Assembly (NCBI GenBank): GCA_900318205.1
Contig: ONJS01000004.1
Location: forward strand, 1-64,000
Direction of reading: 5' to 3'
DNA length: 64,000 nucleotides
DNA from: an uncultured Prevotellaceae bacterium
GTDB lineage: Bacteria > Bacteroidota > Bacteroidia > Bacteroidales > Muribaculaceae
Program-made: the position numbers and the translations under genes
Notes under the pieces: model-generated
What the model was told of the DNA's origin: nothing
Databases searched by the model: none
What the model saw: only the letters and a program-made list of their open reading frames with translations
In this document: positions 32,632-41,647 of the stretch, piece by piece
How positions within the stretch are numbered: position 1 is the first letter of the stretch
Layout of the letters: each line of letters starts with the position of its first letter

Positions 32632-34296
32632 ATGATGAAGGAAAACCTGATCAAGATTTATGAGCGCAGTTTCATCGACAACTGGGAACTGCCCGCATTG
32701 ACCGACTACAATACCGGCGAACGTATGACCTATGGCGACTTTGCCCGCAACATCGCCAAGCTGCACATGCTGTTTGAGAACAGCGGCGTGAAACAGGGCG
32801 ACCGCATTGCCCTGATCGGCAAGAACATCCCCAACTGGGTAACCGTATTCATGGGAACCATCACCTATGGTGCCGTGATCGTGCCCATCCTGCAGGAGTT
32901 CAACCCCGCCGACGCACAGCACATCATCAACCACAGCGAGGCGACGATGCTGTTCATCAGCAAGAGCATCTGGGAGAATCTGGAGTTTGACAAGATGCCA
33001 CGTGTGCGCGCCGTCATCCAGATTGAGGGCATGAAGCTGCTTGCCGTGAAAGATGGAGAGGAAGCCATCACCAAAGCCCATGAGGGTTTGGAAGATGCCT
33101 TCAACGAAAAACATGGTGAGGGATTCTACCGCAATGACATCCATTATGCCGACGTCCCCAACGACGCACTGGTCGAGATCAACTACACGTCGGGTACCAC
33201 AGGCTTCTCCAAGGGTGTGATGCTCACCGCCAATAACCTGGCAGGTAACATCGTCTATGGTATCAATTCGGGACTGCACTTCAAGGGTTCCCGTGACCTG
33301 GCTTTCCTGCCGCTGGCACACGCATTCGGTTGCGCCTTCGACATGCTGGTGCCGCTAGCTGTGGGTGGACACATTACCCTGTTGGGACGCATTCCCTCGC
33401 CCAAGATCCTGGTCAAGGCGATGGCCGAGGTCAAGCCCAATGTGGTCTTCACCGTACCCCTGGTGCTGGAAAAAATCTACAGCAAAATGATTGTGCCCAT
33501 GATCAGCAAGGGCGCCCTGCGTTGGGCACTGGCTGTGCCTTATCTTGACAAACGCATCTATGGCCAGATACGTAACAAGCTGATTGAAGCCTTCGGCGGC
33601 GAGTTCGAGGAGGTCATCGTGGGTGGTGCACCGTTCAACGCAGAGGTCGAGGACTTCCTTTATAAGATCAAGTTCCCCTTCACCGTGGGCTATGGCATGA
33701 CCGAGTGCGGACCGCTGGTAAGCCACGCGCCATGGCGTGAGTTCGTGCCCCACAGCGCTGGACGCATCCTGCCCGGCATCATGGAATGCAAGATCCTGAG
33801 CGACGATCCCGAGAATATCCCCGGCGAAATTTGCGTGCGTGGCGAGAACGTCATGCAGGGCTACTTCCACAACAGTGAGGCTACCGACAAGGTGCTCCAT
33901 GAGGACGGATGGCTCCACACCGGCGACATGGGCACCCTGAATGCCGATGGCACATTATTTATTAGGGGCAGGCTCAAGACCATGCTCCTGAGCTCCAGTG
34001 GACAGAACATCTACCCCGAGGAAATCGAGGCTAAGCTGAACAACATGCTATACGTGAGCGAGAGCCTGGTAGTCATGCGCGAGGGCAAACTCGTAGCACT
34101 CGTCTATCCCGACTATGACTCGATGGACCAGTTGGGCGTCACCCGTGACAAACTGCCCGAGCTAATGGAGGAAATCCGCACCGAGCTCAATAAACTCGTC
34201 GCTCCCTACGAGCGCATCGCCAAGATCCAGCTGATGGCGACAGAGTTTGACAAAACGCCCAAACGCAGCATCAAACGCTACCTCTACAGCAACTGA
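32632..34296 (+). CDS. long-chain acyl-CoA synthetase (AMP-forming)
   Basis: A 554-residue ANL-superfamily ligase. The P-loop-like motif YTSGTTGFSKGVML lies near residue 185, and VGYGMTECGPL is the A5 motif. WLHTGDMGTLNADGTLFIRGR carries the adenylation Asp and hinge, and the catalytic lysine is in KTPKRSIKRY close to the C-terminus. It activates fatty acids with ATP to acyl-AMP and then acyl-CoA in the cytosol. The length is typical of Bacteroidota FACL proteins, slightly shorter than E. coli FadD. It is monocistronic, with its own promoter and a strong terminator. A specialised acyl substrate cannot be excluded. Confidence 0.92.
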   Translation: MMKENLIKIYERSFIDNWELPALTDYNTGERMTYGDFARNIAKLHMLFENSGVKQGDRIALIGKNIPNWVTVFMGTITYGAVIVPILQEFNPADAQHIINHSEATMLFISKSIWENLEFDKMPRVRAVIQIEGMKLLAVKDGEEAITKAHEGLEDAFNEKHGEGFYRNDIHYADVPNDALVEINYTSGTTGFSKGVMLTANNLAGNIVYGINSGLHFKGSRDLAFLPLAHAFGCAFDMLVPLAVGGHITLLGRIPSPKILVKAMAEVKPNVVFTVPLVLEKIYSKMIVPMISKGALRWALAVPYLDKRIYGQIRNKLIEAFGGEFEEVIVGGAPFNAEVEDFLYKIKFPFTVGYGMTECGPLVSHAPWREFVPHSAGRILPGIMECKILSDDPENIPGEICVRGENVMQGYFHNSEATDKVLHEDGWLHTGDMGTLNADGTLFIRGRLKTMLLSSSGQNIYPEEIEAKLNNMLYVSESLVVMREGKLVALVYPDYDSMDQLGVTRDKLPELMEEIRTELNKLVAPYERIAKIQLMATEFDKTPKRSIKRYLYSN

Positions 34297-34352
34297 TTTT
34301 AGAGCTAATTTGACCCCATTTTAAGGGTTATGACGTAGCATTAACAAAATTT

Positions 34353-34386
34353 AACGGATGCCAAACCAGCGGCATCCGTTGTTTTA
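34353..34386 (+). terminator. intrinsic terminator of the acyl-CoA ligase gene
   Basis: AACGGATGCC pairs exactly with GGCATCCGTT around AAACCAGC, followed by GTTTTATC. Confidence 0.8.
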
Positions 34387-34475
34387 TCTCTCTGATTATC
34401 AACACATAACAAGCGAAAATTTTCAAGATTTTTTTTATGCTCAAAAAAACGGGATTAAAAAAAATCTGAAAAAAG

Positions 34476-34505
34476 TTTGCACGTGAGAAATTTGTTATAA
34501 TTTTG
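34476..34505 (+). promoter_or_regulatory. promoter of the Ala-rich lipoprotein gene
   Basis: TTTG (34476-34479) and TAATTTTG (34498-34505) with an 18-nt gap; the leader to the ATG is about 50 nt and very AT-rich, often a sign of high expression. Confidence 0.65.
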
Positions 34506-34560
34506 CACCCGATTTTAACAACCGAATATTAATTGTTTTATTATTTAAAAGTACAAAAAA

Positions 34561-34779
34561 ATGAAGAAGTTAGTTTTGGCTCTTGCCGTAATCGCTAGCG
34601 TTAGCATGATTTCCTGCACCAACACTGAGAATGCTGAGCAGGCTGAGGTAACCGAGGACACCACCGCTGTTGTTGAACAGACTGTAGACAGCGCTGCTGC
34701 TGTTGTTGACAGTGCTGCTGCCGTTGTTGACAGCGCTGCTACCGAGGCTGCTGCCCCCGAGGCTGCTCCCGCTGAGTAA
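34561..34779 (+). CDS. small Ala/Val/Glu-rich lipoprotein
   Basis: 72 residues. The lipoprotein signal MKKLVLALAVIASVSMISC has its lipobox Cys at residue 19. The mature part is low-complexity and acidic, with the repeat VDSAAAVVDSAA, and no domain. Such short, abundant acidic lipoproteins are common in Bacteroidales, where they probably coat the envelope. The codons are highly biased (GCT Ala, GTT Val), unlike the GC-ending codons of neighbouring genes, consistent with high expression. Two hairpins follow. Function unknown. Confidence 0.8.
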   Translation: MKKLVLALAVIASVSMISCTNTENAEQAEVTEDTTAVVEQTVDSAAAVVDSAAAVVDSAATEAAAPEAAPAE

Positions 34780-34804
34780 GCAAGGCTTTACGACAGAACG
34801 TTTG

Positions 34805-34843
34805 AAGCTGTTCCCGCCGATAGGCTCGAGCAGCTTATTTTTT
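34805..34843 (+). terminator. intrinsic terminator of the small lipoprotein gene
   Basis: AAGCTGTTC (34805-34813) pairs with GAGCAGCTT (34828-34836), followed by ATTTTTT. Confidence 0.75.
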
Positions 34844-34872
34844 GCCCTTACCTCTCCTCCTCCCACCCTACA

Positions 34873-34930
34873 ACAAGTCACCCTATAGATGCTATAGTTG
34901 CTATAGTATCTATAGGGTGACTTGTTTATA
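34873..34930. terminator. long bidirectional hairpin between convergent genes
   Basis: ACAAGTCACCCTATAGAT and its partner ATCTATAGGGTGACTTGT form a stem of about 24 bp that also takes in inner CTATAG repeats; TTATA follows. It separates the lipoprotein gene (plus) from nagB (minus), whose stop codon is about 20 nt to the right. Confidence 0.75.
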
Positions 34931-34947
34931 ACGCGACGCGTGAAGAA

Positions 34948-35739
34948 CTAGAGGTTGTTCTTCTCGATATCCTTGAAGTAGCGATAGGTGCTCACCTTGA
35001 GCTCATCGACGGCAGCCTCATCGGCGATGATGACAGCGTGAGGGTGCATCTGCAGGGCACTCAGGGTGCACATGTGTGATACGCCACCCTCGATGGCCTG
35101 CTGCAGGGCGCGTGCCTTGGCGTGGCCATTGACGATGATCATCACCTCGCGGGCATCCATCACGGTGCCGACACCTACTGTCAGGGCCGTCTTGGGCACC
35201 TTGTTCAGGTCGCCGTCAAAGAAACGGCTGTTGGCGATGATGGTATCCTGGGTCAGCGTCTTCTGGCGCGTGCGTGAGGTGAGTGACGACCCCGGCTCGT
35301 TGAAAGCGATATGACCGTCAGGACCCACACCACCCATGAACAGGTCGATGCCGCCTGCTGCCTGGATGCGTGCCTCATAATCGGCGCACTCCTTCTCGAG
35401 GTCAGGAGCATTACCGTTGAGAATGTTGACATTCTCGGGCTTGATGTCGATATGGGAGAAGAAGTTGTTCCACATGAAGGAGTGGTAACTCTCGGGATGT
35501 TCCTCGGGCAGATTGCAGTACTCGTCCATATTAAAGGTGATGACATTCTGGAACGACACCTTGCCAGCCTTGTTCATGGCAATCAGCTCACGGTACATAC
35601 CCAGGGGCGAACTTCCCGTAGGGCAACCCAGCTTGAAAGGCTTCTCGGCAGTGGGATTGGCCTCATTGATACGTTTGGCCACAAAATTGGCGGCCCACTT
35701 CGATACACTCTCGTAATCTGGTTCGATAATCAGTCTCAT
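34948..35739 (-). CDS. nagB: glucosamine-6-phosphate deaminase
   Basis: A 263-residue cytosolic enzyme that converts glucosamine-6-phosphate to fructose-6-phosphate and ammonia. Visible motifs are [16 protein letters not shown] (phosphate site), [20 protein letters not shown] (catalytic Asp in MDEY), [18 protein letters not shown] (Asp/His/Glu catalytic set) and [12 protein letters not shown]. The length matches hexameric bacterial NagB rather than the two-domain NagB-like fusions of some Bacteroidota. A single gene with its own -7 box at 35776-35783; no nagA or transporter gene beside it. It links amino-sugar catabolism to glycolysis. Confidence 0.96.
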   Translation of the reverse strand: MRLIIEPDYESVSKWAANFVAKRINEANPTAEKPFKLGCPTGSSPLGMYRELIAMNKAGKVSFQNVITFNMDEYCNLPEEHPESYHSFMWNNFFSHIDIKPENVNILNGNAPDLEKECADYEARIQAAGGIDLFMGGVGPDGHIAFNEPGSSLTSRTRQKTLTQDTIIANSRFFDGDLNKVPKTALTVGVGTVMDAREVMIIVNGHAKARALQQAIEGGVSHMCTLSALQMHPHAVIIADEAAVDELKVSTYRYFKDIEKNNL

Positions 35740-35775
35740 AATTCTTGATTTTGATTAGATTTATGTTTAGCAGGG

Positions 35776-35783
35776 CAAAGTTA
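35776..35783 (-). promoter_or_regulatory. -7 box of nagB
   Basis: CAAAGTTA reads TAACTTTG on the minus strand, 37 nt upstream of the start codon. Confidence 0.6.
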
Positions 35784-35874
35784 CTTCAAATCTCACAATT
35801 CTCCATAAAAAAAATGCAACTTTCGTTCAAGTCGCGTAACGTAAGATAGGCTGCGCCTCAACAATGGCAAAAAA

Positions 35875-35906
35875 TTTGCTATTGTCTTCGGCTTGCACTA
35901 TCTTTG
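35875..35906 (+). promoter_or_regulatory. full promoter of surE
   Basis: TTTG (35875-35878), a 20-nt gap, TATCTTTG (35899-35906). The ATG at 35933 lies 26 nt downstream, which rules out the in-frame ATG at 35864 because it precedes the promoter. Confidence 0.75.
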
Positions 35907-35932
35907 CACCCAAATTCAACGAAACAAACCAA

Positions 35933-36706
35933 ATGGACAACAAGAAGCCCCTCATCCTCGTCAGTAACGATGACGGTTACAACTACAACGGCATCCAGTC
36001 GCTCATCAAGGTGGCACGCACCCTGGGCGACGTGTTTGTGGTTGCTCCCGCCATCCACCAGAGCGGCAAGTCGAGCGCCATCACTTTTGTCAACCCGGTG
36101 CATACGACCTGCATAGCCCGTGAGGAGGGATACACTGCCTATCTGGCTACCGGTACACCCGCCGACTGTGTGAAACTCGCCCTGAGCCAGCTCATGGCGG
36201 ACCATATGCCCGACATCGTGCTTGCCGGCATCAACCACGGTTACAACAGTGGCTTGAATACGCTGTACAGCGGTACGATGGCTTGTGTCTTTGAAGGCAT
36301 ACTGCACGGTGTGCCGTCGGTGGCGTTCTCCTTTGGTGACTACAGTTCCGATGCCGACACGAGCGTCTGCGAGCCCATCGTCAAGCACGTGACCGAGCGC
36401 GTACTCAAGGGCGGTCTGCCCAAGGACGTATGTCTCAACGTGAACATCCCCAAGATGGATGGACCCTTCAACGGCATGAAGGTGACCACCGGCGACATGG
36501 GCCGATGGATCAACGAGTGGGAGCACCGTATCGACCCCAGGGGACGTGACTACTACTGGCTGACCGGCGACTTTGAAATCGCCGACAAAGACGAAGGACT
36601 CACTGACTACTACTGGCTGCAGCGCGGCTACGTCACTGTCACGCCCACCCATGTGGACCAGACCGACCACGCCTCGATGGCTGCCATCAGTGATTTGTTG
36701 CTTTAA
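35933..36706 (+). CDS. surE: 5'/3'-nucleotidase SurE
   Basis: 257 residues from the ATG at 35933, a start fixed by the promoter position. The SurE metal site is present in LILVSNDDGYNYNGIQSL (DD pair), SGKSSAIT (Ser), and LAGINHGYNSG (Asn), with STGTPADCV-like ATGTPADCVKLAL between. It dephosphorylates nucleoside 5'- and 3'-monophosphates, and sometimes polyphosphate, with a divalent metal in the cytosol. gltX follows by 44 nt and is probably co-transcribed. Confidence 0.95.
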   Translation: MDNKKPLILVSNDDGYNYNGIQSLIKVARTLGDVFVVAPAIHQSGKSSAITFVNPVHTTCIAREEGYTAYLATGTPADCVKLALSQLMADHMPDIVLAGINHGYNSGLNTLYSGTMACVFEGILHGVPSVAFSFGDYSSDADTSVCEPIVKHVTERVLKGGLPKDVCLNVNIPKMDGPFNGMKVTTGDMGRWINEWEHRIDPRGRDYYWLTGDFEIADKDEGLTDYYWLQRGYVTVTPTHVDQTDHASMAAISDLLL

Positions 36707-36750
36707 ACCGAATAAGAATATTACACATTATATAAAATAAAGAAAAGACA

Positions 36751-38289
36751 ATGGAACGAAGAGTAAGAGTGCGCTTTGCGCCTTCACCCACAGGCCCGCT
36801 GCACATCGGCGGCGTGCGCACAGCACTGTATAACTACCTGTTTGCCCGTCAGCATGGCGGCGACATGATTCTGCGTATCGAGGACACCGACAGCACCCGC
36901 TTAGTACCCGGCGCCGAGGACTACATCAACGAGGCCCTGCAATGGCTGGGCATCGGCATTGACGAGGGCGTGCGCGAGGGCGGTAACTACGGTCCCTACA
37001 AGCAGAGCGACCGCCGCGACCTGTACCGCAAGTACACACAGCAACTGCTGGATGCCGGTAAGGCCTATTACGCCTTTGACACCCCCGAGGAGTTGGATGC
37101 CAAGCGTGCCGAAATCAAGAATTTCCAGTATGATGCCCGCACGCGCGGCATGATGCGCAACTCCCTGTCCCTGCCTGCCGACGAGGTCAAGGCCCTCATG
37201 GACAGTGGCGCAAAATGGGTGGTGCGTTTCCGCATCGACCCCGACCAGGACGTAGTGGTTCACGACCTGCTGCGCGGCGACGTGACCATCAACTCGTCAA
37301 TCCTCGACGACAAGGTGCTCTACAAGAGCGCCGATGACCTGCCCACCTATCACCTCGCCAACATCGTTGACGACCACCTGATGGAAGTGTCCCATGTTAT
37401 CCGCGGTGAGGAGTGGCTGCCCAGTGCGCCCCTGCACGTGCTGCTGTACAAGGCCTTCGGCTGGGAAGACACGATGCCCGAATTTGTTCACCTGCCCCTG
37501 CTACTCAAGCCTGACGGAAAGGGCAAACTGAGCAAACGCGATGGTGATCGCCTGGGCTTCCCCGTGTTCCCCCTCGACTGGGATGACCCCAAGAGCGGCG
37601 AGCGCTCCAGCGGCTACCGTGAGGCAGGCTATCTGCCCCAGGCCGTGATCAACTTCCTAGCACTGCTGGGATGGAACCCCGGCGACGACCGCGAGATCTT
37701 CTCGATGGACGAACTCATCAAGGAATTCTCTATCGACCACTGCTCCCGTAAGGGTGCCAAGTTTGACTTTGAGAAGGGCAAGTGGTTCAACCACGAGTAC
37801 CTGATCAACATGGATGACGCCGAAATGGCTCAGATGTTCAAACCCGTGCTGGAGAAGCATGGCGTCAACGTGGCCGACTTCAGCGACGAGTACATCGCCG
37901 ACGTAGTGGCTCTGGTCAAGAACCGCGCCAACTTCATCAACGACCTGTGGGACCAGGCTAACTTCTTCTTTGTTCGCCCGACGACCTATAGCGATAAGGA
38001 CATCCGCAAACGCTGGAAACCCGAGACGCCTGAGCTGATGCGTCAACTCATGGGTCTGCTCGACAACGCCGATATGGAGGATGCCGAAGACACCGAAAAA
38101 CTGGTGATGGACTGGATTGACAATAACGGCCTGCACAAGGGCAACGTGATGAATGCATTCCGCCTGACCGTCGTCGGTGAATGTCGCGGTCCGCACATGT
38201 TTGAAATCACGCGCCTGCTGGGACGTGACGAGACCCTTGCCCGCATCGAAGCCGGCATCCAAAACATCAAGATGCCTGCCGATGCATAA
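36751..38289 (+). CDS. gltX: glutamate--tRNA ligase
   Basis: A 512-residue class I aminoacyl-tRNA synthetase. The HIGH-type motif is in [20 protein letters not shown] near residue 10, followed by RIEDTDSTR (glutamate/ATP contacts). The KMSKS-type motif reads [14 protein letters not shown] near 255, and the C-terminal anticodon-binding region is about 340-505. It attaches Glu to tRNA-Glu in the cytosol. The last 8 nt overlap the start of the outer-membrane-type gene, so translation of the two is probably coupled. Confidence 0.97.
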   Translation: MERRVRVRFAPSPTGPLHIGGVRTALYNYLFARQHGGDMILRIEDTDSTRLVPGAEDYINEALQWLGIGIDEGVREGGNYGPYKQSDRRDLYRKYTQQLLDAGKAYYAFDTPEELDAKRAEIKNFQYDARTRGMMRNSLSLPADEVKALMDSGAKWVVRFRIDPDQDVVVHDLLRGDVTINSSILDDKVLYKSADDLPTYHLANIVDDHLMEVSHVIRGEEWLPSAPLHVLLYKAFGWEDTMPEFVHLPLLLKPDGKGKLSKRDGDRLGFPVFPLDWDDPKSGERSSGYREAGYLPQAVINFLALLGWNPGDDREIFSMDELIKEFSIDHCSRKGAKFDFEKGKWFNHEYLINMDDAEMAQMFKPVLEKHGVNVADFSDEYIADVVALVKNRANFINDLWDQANFFFVRPTTYSDKDIRKRWKPETPELMRQLMGLLDNADMEDAEDTEKLVMDWIDNNGLHKGNVMNAFRLTVVGECRGPHMFEITRLLGRDETLARIEAGIQNIKMPADA

Positions 38290-39370
38290 ATGGCTTCTGG
38301 CCATATTAACACTGTTGCTCACCGTTCCACCCCTTGTCGCCCAAGAGGTGGAATGGAGCATCGACGCGAGCATGGTCGTCAACAACCGTGAGGGCGGCAA
38401 GGACGACTACACGCCCGACCAGACCTTCATGTTCACACGGCTGGCTCCCGAACTGGGCATCTCGATGCTCGACGGCGAACACCAACTCAAGGGCGGTATC
38501 GTGTGGTACCAACCCATGATCGACGACCTGAGCGGCTACAAGGTGTTGCCCACCCTCTACTACCGCTACAACCGCCATGACGGGTGGCACGTCACTGCCG
38601 GTCTCTTCCCGCGTTCACTCATGGTGGAGCACGCTCCCCGCTACCTGTGGAGCGACTCACTGAACTATGTGCAGCCCAACCTGCGCGGCGTCATGGCGCA
38701 GTATATCAAGCCAACCGGATATGCCGAGCTGGCTGTGGACTGGCGGCAGATGCAGACCGAGCGCCAACGCGAGGCGTTTACCGCCATAATCAATACCGAC
38801 TGGCGACTGGCAGGGCCCGTCAAGCTGGGCGGCCACCTGCAGTACAGCCATCTGGCCAAGTCGATCAGCCATGCTCCGGGCGAGTTTGTCAACGACGACG
38901 TGCTCATCAACCCGATGTTGTCGCTGGACTTCTCGCACCAGACGGCACTTGACTCGTTGCGCGTGTCGGCCGGCAGCATCATCACCCTGGAACGCAACCG
39001 CGGCGAGGAACGCTGGCACAACCAGGCGGGCTTCATCCTTGCAGCCACTGCGCGCTGGCACTGGCTACAGCTCGATGAATCCTTCTATGCCGGGCAGCCC
39101 CTGTTCCCTCTTTACCCCCAGTATGGCAGCCGACTCAACCTGGGCGATCCTTATTATAATAATAAGGTATATAGCCGCACCGACCTCACTGCCCATGTGG
39201 TCAACAACCGCTTTGTTGACCTCTCGGCATCAGTGATGCTTCATGTCTCAGACCATACGACGGGTTTCTGGCAACAGCTGACCTGCCGCTTCTACCTGGA
39301 CAACTGGCTGTGGAAGCATCGCCACGACCGCGACTGGCTCAAGAGCGGCCGCCTTTCCTCACTCTACTAA
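38282..39370 (+). CDS. probable outer-membrane beta-barrel protein
   Basis: 362 residues from the ATG at 38282, overlapping the gltX stop by 8 nt. Longer upstream starts lie inside gltX and give no signal peptide. The start [20 protein letters not shown] is a good signal peptide. The mature part is rich in alternating aromatic strands ([55 protein letters not shown]), as in porin-like barrels, and the C-terminus lacks the terminal Phe signature. No named family recognised. The overlap with gltX and proximity to waaA suggest co-transcription, not a shared function. Confidence 0.6.
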   Translation: MHKWLLAILTLLLTVPPLVAQEVEWSIDASMVVNNREGGKDDYTPDQTFMFTRLAPELGISMLDGEHQLKGGIVWYQPMIDDLSGYKVLPTLYYRYNRHDGWHVTAGLFPRSLMVEHAPRYLWSDSLNYVQPNLRGVMAQYIKPTGYAELAVDWRQMQTERQREAFTAIINTDWRLAGPVKLGGHLQYSHLAKSISHAPGEFVNDDVLINPMLSLDFSHQTALDSLRVSAGSIITLERNRGEERWHNQAGFILAATARWHWLQLDESFYAGQPLFPLYPQYGSRLNLGDPYYNNKVYSRTDLTAHVVNNRFVDLSASVMLHVSDHTTGFWQQLTCRFYLDNWLWKHRHDRDWLKSGRLSSLY

Positions 39371-39401
39371 AGATTATAGAACAACAACTAAAGACTAGCC
39401 A

Positions 39402-40655
39402 ATGGATCCCATCTACAACCTGGGTGTCGCCACCTATCGTAACGCCGTGAAACTCGCAGCAGTCCGCAACCCCAAAGCCAAACTAATGCTTCGGGGACAG
39501 CGACGCTGTTTCCGCACCCTGCAGCGCAAACTCGACCCTGCAGGCGGTTACATCTGGATCCATGCATCCTCCCTTGGAGAGTTTGAGCAGGGACGCCCGC
39601 TGATTGAGAAGATCAAACGCGAGCAGCCCGACGCACGCATCCTGTTGTCGTTCTTTTCGCCCTCGGGCTACGAGGTGCGCAAGAACTACAGCATGGTGGA
39701 CACCGTGGTCTATCTGCCGTTCGACTTGCCCAACAATGTCAAGAAGTTCCTCGACATTGTCAAGCCCTCGATGGCGATTTTCATCAAATACGAGTTCTGG
39801 GGCAATTACCTGAGCACCCTCAAGCGCCGCGGCATCCCCACCTACATCATCTCGGCCATCTTCCGCCCGAAACAGATCTTCTTCCGTCCCTGGGGCGGCA
39901 TCTTCCGCAAGATGCTCAAGTGCTTCGACACACTGTTTGTCCAGAACGAGGAGTCACGGCAACTGCTGGAGGGCATCGGCATCAAGAACGTCGTCATTGC
40001 CGGTGACACTCGCTTTGACCGTGTGGCCGATGTCAAGGCTGCAGCCCGTGAATTTCCCCTCGTCTCCAAGTTTGTCGAGGACTCACGCTTCACACTCGTC
40101 ATGGGCAGTTCCTGGCCTGCTGACGAGGACATCATCATCCCCTACTTCAATGCCCATCGCGAGATGAAGCTCATCATCGCGCCTCACGAGTTTGACCGCC
40201 ATCGCTTGCATGTGCTCATGTCCAAACTCTCACGCCCGGCGCGTTTCTATAGCGAGGCTACCCCCAAGAATATCAAGGGCATCGATTGCCTGATCATCGA
40301 CAGCTTCGGATTGCTGTCCTCGCTGTATCGCTACGGGCAGGCAGCCTATGTGGGCGGCGGTTTCGGTGCCGGCATCCACAACATCAACGAGGCGGCCGTC
40401 TATGGCATCCCGGTCATCTTCGGTCCCAAGCACCATAAGTTCCAGGAAGCCTCCGACCTGATTGCCCTGGATGGAGCGATGAGCATCCATGATGCCGACT
40501 CCTTCTCGGCAGCGATGGACCCCCTGCTGGAGAACGAGCCCCTGCGCCTCAAGTGCGGCAGCACGGCAGGCAACTACATCCAGTCCCACTTGGGCGGCAC
40601 GCAAATCATCTATGACCTCATCTTCAACAGCCAGTCGCCCGAAACGGCCGAATGA
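39402..40655 (+). CDS. waaA: 3-deoxy-D-manno-octulosonic acid (Kdo) transferase
   Basis: A 417-residue GT30 family enzyme. The N-terminal hallmark GYIWIHASSLGEFEQGRPLI contains the catalytic Glu. FFSPSGYEVRKNYSMVDTVVYLPFD and IFIKYEFWGNYL follow, and the C-terminal GT-B half has PKNIKGIDCLIIDSFGLLSSLY and YVGGGFGAGIHNINEAAVYG, a CMP-Kdo binding region. It adds Kdo from CMP-Kdo to lipid A precursor at the inner face of the inner membrane, an essential LPS step. The usual N-terminal membrane helix is weak here (VATYRNAVKLAAVRN), as in other Bacteroidota homologues. It starts 31 nt after the barrel-type gene. Confidence 0.93.
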   Translation: MDPIYNLGVATYRNAVKLAAVRNPKAKLMLRGQRRCFRTLQRKLDPAGGYIWIHASSLGEFEQGRPLIEKIKREQPDARILLSFFSPSGYEVRKNYSMVDTVVYLPFDLPNNVKKFLDIVKPSMAIFIKYEFWGNYLSTLKRRGIPTYIISAIFRPKQIFFRPWGGIFRKMLKCFDTLFVQNEESRQLLEGIGIKNVVIAGDTRFDRVADVKAAAREFPLVSKFVEDSRFTLVMGSSWPADEDIIIPYFNAHREMKLIIAPHEFDRHRLHVLMSKLSRPARFYSEATPKNIKGIDCLIIDSFGLLSSLYRYGQAAYVGGGFGAGIHNINEAAVYGIPVIFGPKHHKFQEASDLIALDGAMSIHDADSFSAAMDPLLENEPLRLKCGSTAGNYIQSHLGGTQIIYDLIFNSQSPETAE

Positions 40656-40743
40656 CCCCAACGTCTCTCTTGACCTTAAGGTCGTTCCATCACGTTTTCT
40701 CAAAAAAATCGCGAAAATCGTTGATTATTAGCGGGATTTGTTA

Positions 40744-40751
40744 TACCTTTG
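40744..40751 (+). promoter_or_regulatory. -7 box of the DUF177-rpmF gene group
   Basis: TACCTTTG, 27 nt upstream of the DUF177 start codon; a TTGA at 40721 lies at about the -33 distance. Confidence 0.65.
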
Positions 40752-40777
40752 TGGCGCTTTAACGAAAATTTCAGACG

Positions 40778-41320
40778 ATGGTAGATGCTTTGAAGTTGAA
40801 AATCAAGACGTTACCATTTGGCACTCATGCGGTTGAATGTCATCTGGACGAGACGTTTTTCAATACCGAGGAGCAAACCGAGGTGCGTCGAGCCGATGTA
40901 CAACTCACCCTTACGGTGACCCGCAAGAGCGAGACCACCTACCGCCTGGAGGTTGCCTGCCACGGCACAGTGACAACCGCTTGTGACCGTTGCCTTGACG
41001 ACCTGGATTTGCCGGTGGATGTGGGCTATCGCCTGAACGTGGAGCAAATGGGCACAGAGCTTGACGACAGCAACGACGGGCTACTGATTGTGCCAGCGGA
41101 ATGGCGGGAGCTGGATGCCGCGCCCATAGTGCGCGACACCGTGCTGCTCGCTATACCGATGACGCACTGTCATGAACTCGAGGAAGATTGCAATCCCGAC
41201 ATGCTCGATATGCTCGACAACCATCGCGTCGAGGCCGTCCCCGACGACGAGGACAACGAGAGTGAAACAACCGGCACCGACCCCAGGTGGGAGGCGCTTA
41301 AAAAACTGAAAGAACAATAA
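40778..41320 (+). CDS. DUF177 (YceD) protein, rpmF partner
   Basis: 180 residues. The N-terminal half is a beta-rich domain (VECHLDETFFN, QLTLTVTRKSETTYRLEVAC), followed by the family's CDRCLDD knuckle (here TACDRCLDDLDLPVDVGYRL), and an acidic tail with CHELEEDCNPDML. DUF177 genes sit next to rpmF in most bacteria and the family is needed for normal 23S rRNA and L32 balance in some plants and bacteria. Here rpmF starts 24 nt after the stop. The C-terminal DPRWEALKKLK motif is typical. Function inferred from context. Confidence 0.85.
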   Translation: MVDALKLKIKTLPFGTHAVECHLDETFFNTEEQTEVRRADVQLTLTVTRKSETTYRLEVACHGTVTTACDRCLDDLDLPVDVGYRLNVEQMGTELDDSNDGLLIVPAEWRELDAAPIVRDTVLLAIPMTHCHELEEDCNPDMLDMLDNHRVEAVPDDEDNESETTGTDPRWEALKKLKEQ

Positions 41321-41343
41321 TTTTTCAATAAAACTACAAGAAA

Positions 41344-41486
41344 ATGGCACATCCTAAAAGAAGACAGTCTAAGACTCGTACCGCTAAGCGCCGCACCCAC
41401 GACGTGGCTGTGGCCCCGACCATCGCTCAGTGCTCGAGTGCGGTTACTACCGTGGCAAGAACGTGATGGGCAAGGAGGAAGCCTAA
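41344..41486 (+). pseudogene. rpmF: 50S ribosomal protein L32 gene with internal deletion and frameshift
   Basis: The ATG at 41344 gives the standard Bacteroidota L32 start MAHPKRRQSKTRTAKRRTHD, then VAVAPTIAQC. After that Cys (codon 30) the frame continues as SSAVTTVART and stops at 41464-41466. In another frame, GAGTGCGG at 41436 resumes the normal L32 end ECGYYRGKNVMGKEEA to a TAA at 41484-41486. Compared with ordinary L32, about 13 residues and 40 nt are missing, including the second and third zinc-ligand cysteines. As written the gene cannot make functional L32. An intact copy elsewhere, or an assembly error, is needed to explain viability. Position after DUF177 and before fabH is normal. 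Confidence 0.85.
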
Positions 41487-41647
41487 ATCGCATGTAGCCG
41501 GGCCTGCTGCGACAGCAGCGACCAGGCGCCAAGCGATGAACGCTAACAAGATATCCTGAATGGGCTGGATCCGCCTGAGGTGTTCATCCATTTAGGATAT
41601 TGAATTTAAAACAAATACCTGAACGATATCATATCGCTTTCAAGCTT

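Noticed and set aside
41344-41486. Programmed ribosomal frameshift in rpmF
   Set aside because: A frameshift cannot restore the missing 13 residues with two zinc cysteines, and there is no slippery heptamer at the break.
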